DNA of 9,085 nt from JARRLC01 sp037387425 (lineage in GTDB: Bacteria > Pseudomonadota > Alphaproteobacteria > Rhizobiales > Rhodomicrobiaceae), in the NCBI GenBank assembly GCA_037387425.1, contig JARRLC010000181.1:1-9085 (forward strand). Direction: 5' to 3'. The notes beneath the pieces were generated by a model. That model saw nothing but the letters and a program-made list of their open reading frames with translations, was not told the origin of the DNA and made no database searches. Positions 6,779 to 9,085 of the stretch are shown in pieces. The position numbers and the translations under genes were made by a program. Each line of letters opens with the position of its first letter. Position 1 is the first letter of the stretch.

Positions 6779-6806
6779 TTGACCACGCATTGCAGCGAAG
6801 TAAAGT
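6779..6806 (+). promoter_or_regulatory. Possible lipA promoter
   Basis: TTGACC (6779-6784) and TAAAGT (6801-6806) are separated by 16 bp and lie 60 bp before the lipA ATG, after the groEL terminators. Five of six -35 and four of six -10 bases match the sigma-70 consensus. It is the best candidate in a short gap that must contain a promoter if the terminators work, but it remains a weak call. Confidence 0.28.
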
Positions 6807-6865
6807 GCAAGGCAACAAGATTAAGGCGTTCCGCGTCTGAAGCTGGAAACGAAAGCTGATTAATA

Positions 6866-6988
6866 ATGGTCACCATCATCGACACGCGTAAAGGCAAGGC
6901 GGATGCGCCCCGCCACCCCGAGAAGGCGAACCGTCCAGATACGCCTTTCCAGCGCAAGCCCGCGTGGATCCGCGTGAAAGCCCCAACG
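6866..6988 (+). pseudogene. lipA: lipA N-terminal fragment, out of frame with the rest of lipA
   Basis: The ATG at 6866 opens a frame whose first 40-41 residues, MVTIIDTRKGK...RHPEKANRPDT...KPAWIRVKAPT, are the standard N-terminus of alphaproteobacterial lipoyl synthase. Homology stops at KAP(T) around 6985; the frame then reads unrelated sequence to a stop at 7066. Family members continue with about 16-17 residues (a TSxGYxxT...R-like stretch) before LHTVCEEAGCPN. Here that stretch is missing, and the next homologous residues appear at once in another frame. This is the true start of lipA. The Shine-Dalgarno is weak (GAAAG about 10 nt upstream). Confidence 0.85.
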
Positions 6989-7782
6989 CTGGTCTGCATA
7001 CGGTGTGCGAAGAAGCGGGGTGCCCGAATATTGGCGAATGCTGGGAGAAGAAGCACGCCACCATGATGATCATGGGCGACACCTGCACCCGCGCCTGCGC
7101 GTTCTGTAACGTGAAGACCGGCCAGCCAGCCCCTCTCGATGCTGACGAACCGCAGAAAGTCGCCGATGCGGTGGCGCAAATGGGGCTGGCGCATGTGGTT
7201 ATCACCTCGGTGGACCGCGACGACCTGGACGATGGCGGCGCGGCGCATTTCGCGGAGGTTATCGCGGCGATTCGTGCGGCCTCGCCCGCCACCACCATTG
7301 AGATACTCACGCCGGATTTCTTACGCAAGGATGGCGCGCTGGAAGTGGTCGTCGCCGCCAAACCTGATGTGTTCAACCACAATCTTGAGACCGTGCCATC
7401 GCATTATCCCACCATCCGGCCCGGCGCGCGCTATTTCCACTCGTTGCGGTTGTTGCAGCGTGTGAAGGAGCTGGACACGGCGATGTTCACTAAATCGGGC
7501 ATCATGGTTGGCCTAGGCGAGACCCGCAACGAGGTGAGCCAAGTGATGGACGACATGCGTTCGGCGGATATCGACTTTCTCACCATTGGGCAATATCTCC
7601 AACCAACGCGCAAGCATGTGGGGGTGGCAGCGTTCATCACGCCGGAGGAGTTCAAGGCGTATGAGAGCATGGCCTATAGCAAGGGCTTTCTGATGGTCTC
7701 GGCCTCACCGCTGACGCGTTCGTCGCACCACGCGGGCGAAGACTTTGCCAAGCTGAAGGCGGCGCGGGAAGCGCGTAAGTAA
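6964..7782 (+). CDS. lipA: Lipoyl synthase LipA, main reading frame (frameshifted relative to its start)
   Basis: LipA is a radical-SAM enzyme that inserts two sulfurs into protein-bound octanoyl groups, making the lipoyl cofactor of 2-oxoacid dehydrogenases and the glycine cleavage system. This frame holds both iron-sulfur sites: the auxiliary cluster CX4CX5C (Cys15, 20, 26 counted from the GTG at 6964) and the radical-SAM CX3CX2C (Cys41, 45, 48, CTRACAFC). It continues through ILTPDF, FNHNLETV, KSGIMVGLGE, TIGQYLQPT and the C-terminal RSSHHAGEDF, the alpha variant of RSSYHAG. The family is about 320 aa; 272 remain here. The GTG at 6964 is simply the first start-like codon and lies inside the lost region's left flank, with no ribosome binding site, so the true protein should start at 6866. 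Without a frame correction only an N-truncated, probably inactive enzyme would form. Confidence 0.9.
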   Translation: MDPRESPNAGLHTVCEEAGCPNIGECWEKKHATMMIMGDTCTRACAFCNVKTGQPAPLDADEPQKVADAVAQMGLAHVVITSVDRDDLDDGGAAHFAEVIAAIRAASPATTIEILTPDFLRKDGALEVVVAAKPDVFNHNLETVPSHYPTIRPGARYFHSLRLLQRVKELDTAMFTKSGIMVGLGETRNEVSQVMDDMRSADIDFLTIGQYLQPTRKHVGVAAFITPEEFKAYESMAYSKGFLMVSASPLTRSSHHAGEDFAKLKAAREARK

Positions 7783-7883
7783 ACATAGAGGTCAGCCCGA
7801 AAGCTTCATGTAATTGTTGGGGCAGGAGGAGGCCAAAATTAGTCGCGGGGGGCGTGCGCTGTGATTCGCGTGCGGCAAAATTT

Positions 7884-8396
7884 ATGCAACGTGTTCTTGT
7901 TATCGGATGTCCTGGTTCGGGCAAGTCCACGCTGGCTCGTAAGCTGGCGGAGATAACCGGCCTACCGCTAACTCCTCTTGATCAAGTCTTTTGGCGTCCT
8001 GGCTGGGTGGAAACATCCCGCGAGGCATTTCGCGAAACAGTGGCGCAGCTCTGCGAGGCGCCTGCTTGGATCATAGATGGCAATTATAACAGCACGCATG
8101 ATATCCGGATGCAACGCGCTGATACCATTATCTGGCTCGATTATCCGCGCCATGTGTGCGTGAGCAGGGTTCTTTGGCGCAGTACGCTCGGTTATGGGCG
8201 TGTGCGTGAGGATATGTCACCAGGCTGCCCGGAGCGCTTTGATTGGAAGTTCTTAAAGTATGTTTGGAATTTCCCAAAGGTATTCCATCCGCTTATTATA
8301 ACAGCGCTGGAGCGATTTGGAGCACATGCTCAACTGTATCATCTCCGTTCAAATGCAGATGTCGCGCAGTTTCTCGCCAGCGTGAAAAAACGCTGA
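7884..8396 (+). CDS. P-loop NTPase, FlaR/topology-modulation (adenylate kinase-like) family
   Basis: Small cytoplasmic nucleotide-binding protein of 170 aa resembling proteins annotated as 'DNA topology modulation protein FlaR' or adenylate kinase-like; the true substrate of the family is uncertain. Seen in the sequence: MQRVLVIGCPGSGKSTLARKL with Walker A GCPGSGKST (residues 8-16), the LDQVFWRPGW block, AWIIDGNY, IIWLDYPR (the strand that ends the nucleotide core), and the family-typical GYGRVREDM...GCPERFDWKFLKYVWNFP. The frame is open from a GTG at 7854, but relatives begin at MxRVLVIG, so the ATG at 7884 is preferred even though neither start has a well-placed Shine-Dalgarno (GGAGGAGG at 7826-7833 is too far). 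It follows lipA by 101 bp on the same strand and could share its transcript. It appears intact. Confidence 0.8.
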   Translation: MQRVLVIGCPGSGKSTLARKLAEITGLPLTPLDQVFWRPGWVETSREAFRETVAQLCEAPAWIIDGNYNSTHDIRMQRADTIIWLDYPRHVCVSRVLWRSTLGYGRVREDMSPGCPERFDWKFLKYVWNFPKVFHPLIITALERFGAHAQLYHLRSNADVAQFLASVKKR

Positions 8397-8571
8397 TGTT
8401 TTGTCTGAGAGGCGACTCGAATCACTCGCGCTGACTTTCAGTCCCAAGCATATCCAGGGGGGAAGGGCTTTTACGATAAGGTCGAAGCTGAAGCAACAAA
8501 CATATGATACACAAAGTATAAAGGCCGCCCAAAAGGACGACCTTCATATTTATACGCTTGGTATATGCAGC
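8397..8571. other. Convergent intergenic region between the FlaR-like gene and ompW
   Basis: These 175 bp separate two convergent genes. Apart from the ompW-side hairpin at 8521-8544 I see no gene, RNA or repeat. No clear intrinsic terminator for the plus-strand FlaR-like gene is present. Confidence 0.4.
8521..8544 (-). terminator. Hairpin terminator of the ompW-family gene
   Basis: On the minus strand AAGGTCGTCC (8544-8535), loop TTTT, GGGCGGCCTT (8530-8521): a 10-bp stem with two G-U wobbles. It lies 27 bp after the ompW-like stop and is followed by TATACTTTG, a broken T-rich tail. On the plus strand the same wobbles become C-A mismatches, so the structure is built for minus-strand RNA, in agreement with the gene's direction. 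Confidence 0.6.
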
Positions 8572-9085
8572 TTATTTCAGCGGAGCAGTGTAGCCGCCGA
8601 AACGATAGCCGAGACCAACACCGACGATCAACGGATCAACATCCACATCCGTGGTATAAGTAGATCCGTTATAGTCAACACTGAGTTCGGTATCCAGCCA
8701 GATTTTCTTGACATCAACGTTCAGGAACCAGTTGCCTTCCAGGTGAATGTCAACACCAGCCTGCGCAGCAAAACCAAAGCCGTTATCAACTTTTAGGTTC
8801 GTGTAATTCGGGCCTTCATCTTCACCGAAAAAGACGGTGTAGTTCACACCAGCACCGATATAAGGCTTGATGCCGTTACCCAAATCAAAGTGGTATTGCA
8901 GCAAAACGGTTGGTGGAAGCAGCCAGACATCGCCAACTTCTCCTAAAGCCGACAAGCCTTGTTTACCATCAATGGTATGAGGCGTGACGACAGCAATCAC
9001 TTCAACGGCAAGATTTTTGTTGAAGAAATAGGTGAAATCCAGTTCTGGAACAACCGAGTTGTCAATGGCGGCATCCAGACCAGTC
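8572..9085 (-). CDS. ompW: OmpW-family outer-membrane beta-barrel protein (5' end beyond the window)
   Basis: Outer-membrane eight-stranded barrel of the OmpW family, thought to pass small hydrophobic compounds. The start and signal peptide lie beyond the right edge; 171 residues are visible. The frame continues in homologous sequence through the GTG at 9000 to the edge, so that GTG is internal. Diagnostic blocks in order: SVVPELDFTYFFNKNLAVEVIAVVTPH, then LGEVGDVWLLPPTVLLQYHF, GIKPYIGAGVNYTVFF, FGFAAQAGVDIHLEGNWFLNVDVKKIWLDTE and DPLIVGVGLGYRFG. Alternating hydrophobic/polar strands end in aromatics as in barrels. The chain carries eight extra residues (GGYTAPLK) after the YRF where the last strand would normally end. 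The gene is convergent with the FlaR-like gene. Confidence 0.88.
   Translation of the reverse strand, partial: TGLDAAIDNSVVPELDFTYFFNKNLAVEVIAVVTPHTIDGKQGLSALGEVGDVWLLPPTVLLQYHFDLGNGIKPYIGAGVNYTVFFGEDEGPNYTNLKVDNGFGFAAQAGVDIHLEGNWFLNVDVKKIWLDTELSVDYNGSTYTTDVDVDPLIVGVGLGYRFGGYTAPLK

Noticed and set aside
6631..7248. 205-codon minus-strand open frame across the groEL terminators and lipA start
   Set aside because: It covers the tandem terminators and is antisense to the recognisable lipA fragments; its translation has no recognisable motif.
6866..7782. Programmed frameshift as an explanation for the two lipA frames
   Set aside because: There is no slippery heptamer at the junction, and 16-17 conserved residues are physically missing, so a frameshift alone would not restore LipA.
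8405..8440. Stretch containing a GACTCGAATCAC-like piece that recalls a tRNA T-arm
   Set aside because: No acceptor, D or anticodon stems can be built around it and there is no matching 3' end; chance resemblance.
1..9085. A new defence, mobile or other accessory system
   Set aside because: Every substantial gene belongs to a known housekeeping or transport family, and no phage, transposon, CRISPR or toxin-antitoxin feature is visible; the interest lies in the two lesions.

Overview
The window reads as a chromosomal segment of an alphaproteobacterium of moderate GC. The evidence is the groEL sequence (546 aa, GGM tail), the CIRCE element in front of groES-groEL, the LipA N-terminus (RHPEKANRPDT...KPAWIRVKAP) and the GpsA sequence. 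The genus cannot be fixed from the window. I see no mobile element, CRISPR array, rRNA or tRNA.

Layout. Positions 67-3204, minus strand: a complete glutamate/aspartate ABC importer operon in the order gltI (periplasmic binding protein), gltJ and gltK (permeases), gltL (ATPase). It has a large hairpin between gltI and gltJ, and the gltJ/gltK/gltL junctions are 1 bp apart or overlapping. Positions 3467-4468, minus strand: gpsA (glycerol-3-phosphate dehydrogenase), starting at a GTG with a strong ribosome binding site. Divergent from it is the groE locus: a CIRCE operator (4686-4712), a groES that has lost its first half (about 45 residues), and an intact groEL (4984-6624) followed by tandem hairpin terminators. 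Next on the plus strand come lipA (6866-7782), which carries an internal deletion of roughly 40-43 nt that breaks the reading frame, and an intact FlaR-type P-loop kinase-like gene (7884-8396). The right edge holds the 3' part of an OmpW-family outer-membrane protein gene on the minus strand, with its own terminator.

How the parts work. gltIJKL imports acidic amino acids, gpsA supplies sn-glycerol-3-phosphate for phospholipids, groEL is the HrcA/CIRCE-controlled chaperonin, and lipA makes the lipoyl cofactor of the 2-oxoacid dehydrogenases. These are ordinary housekeeping genes, and I found no convincing undescribed system. The surprising feature is that two normally essential genes flanking an intact groEL, groES and lipA, are both damaged by deletions within about 2.3 kb. 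Either the assembly has collapsed or lost bases here, or this genome carries real lesions compensated by other copies. Checking raw reads across 4725-4770 and 6980-6996 is the most useful follow-up.
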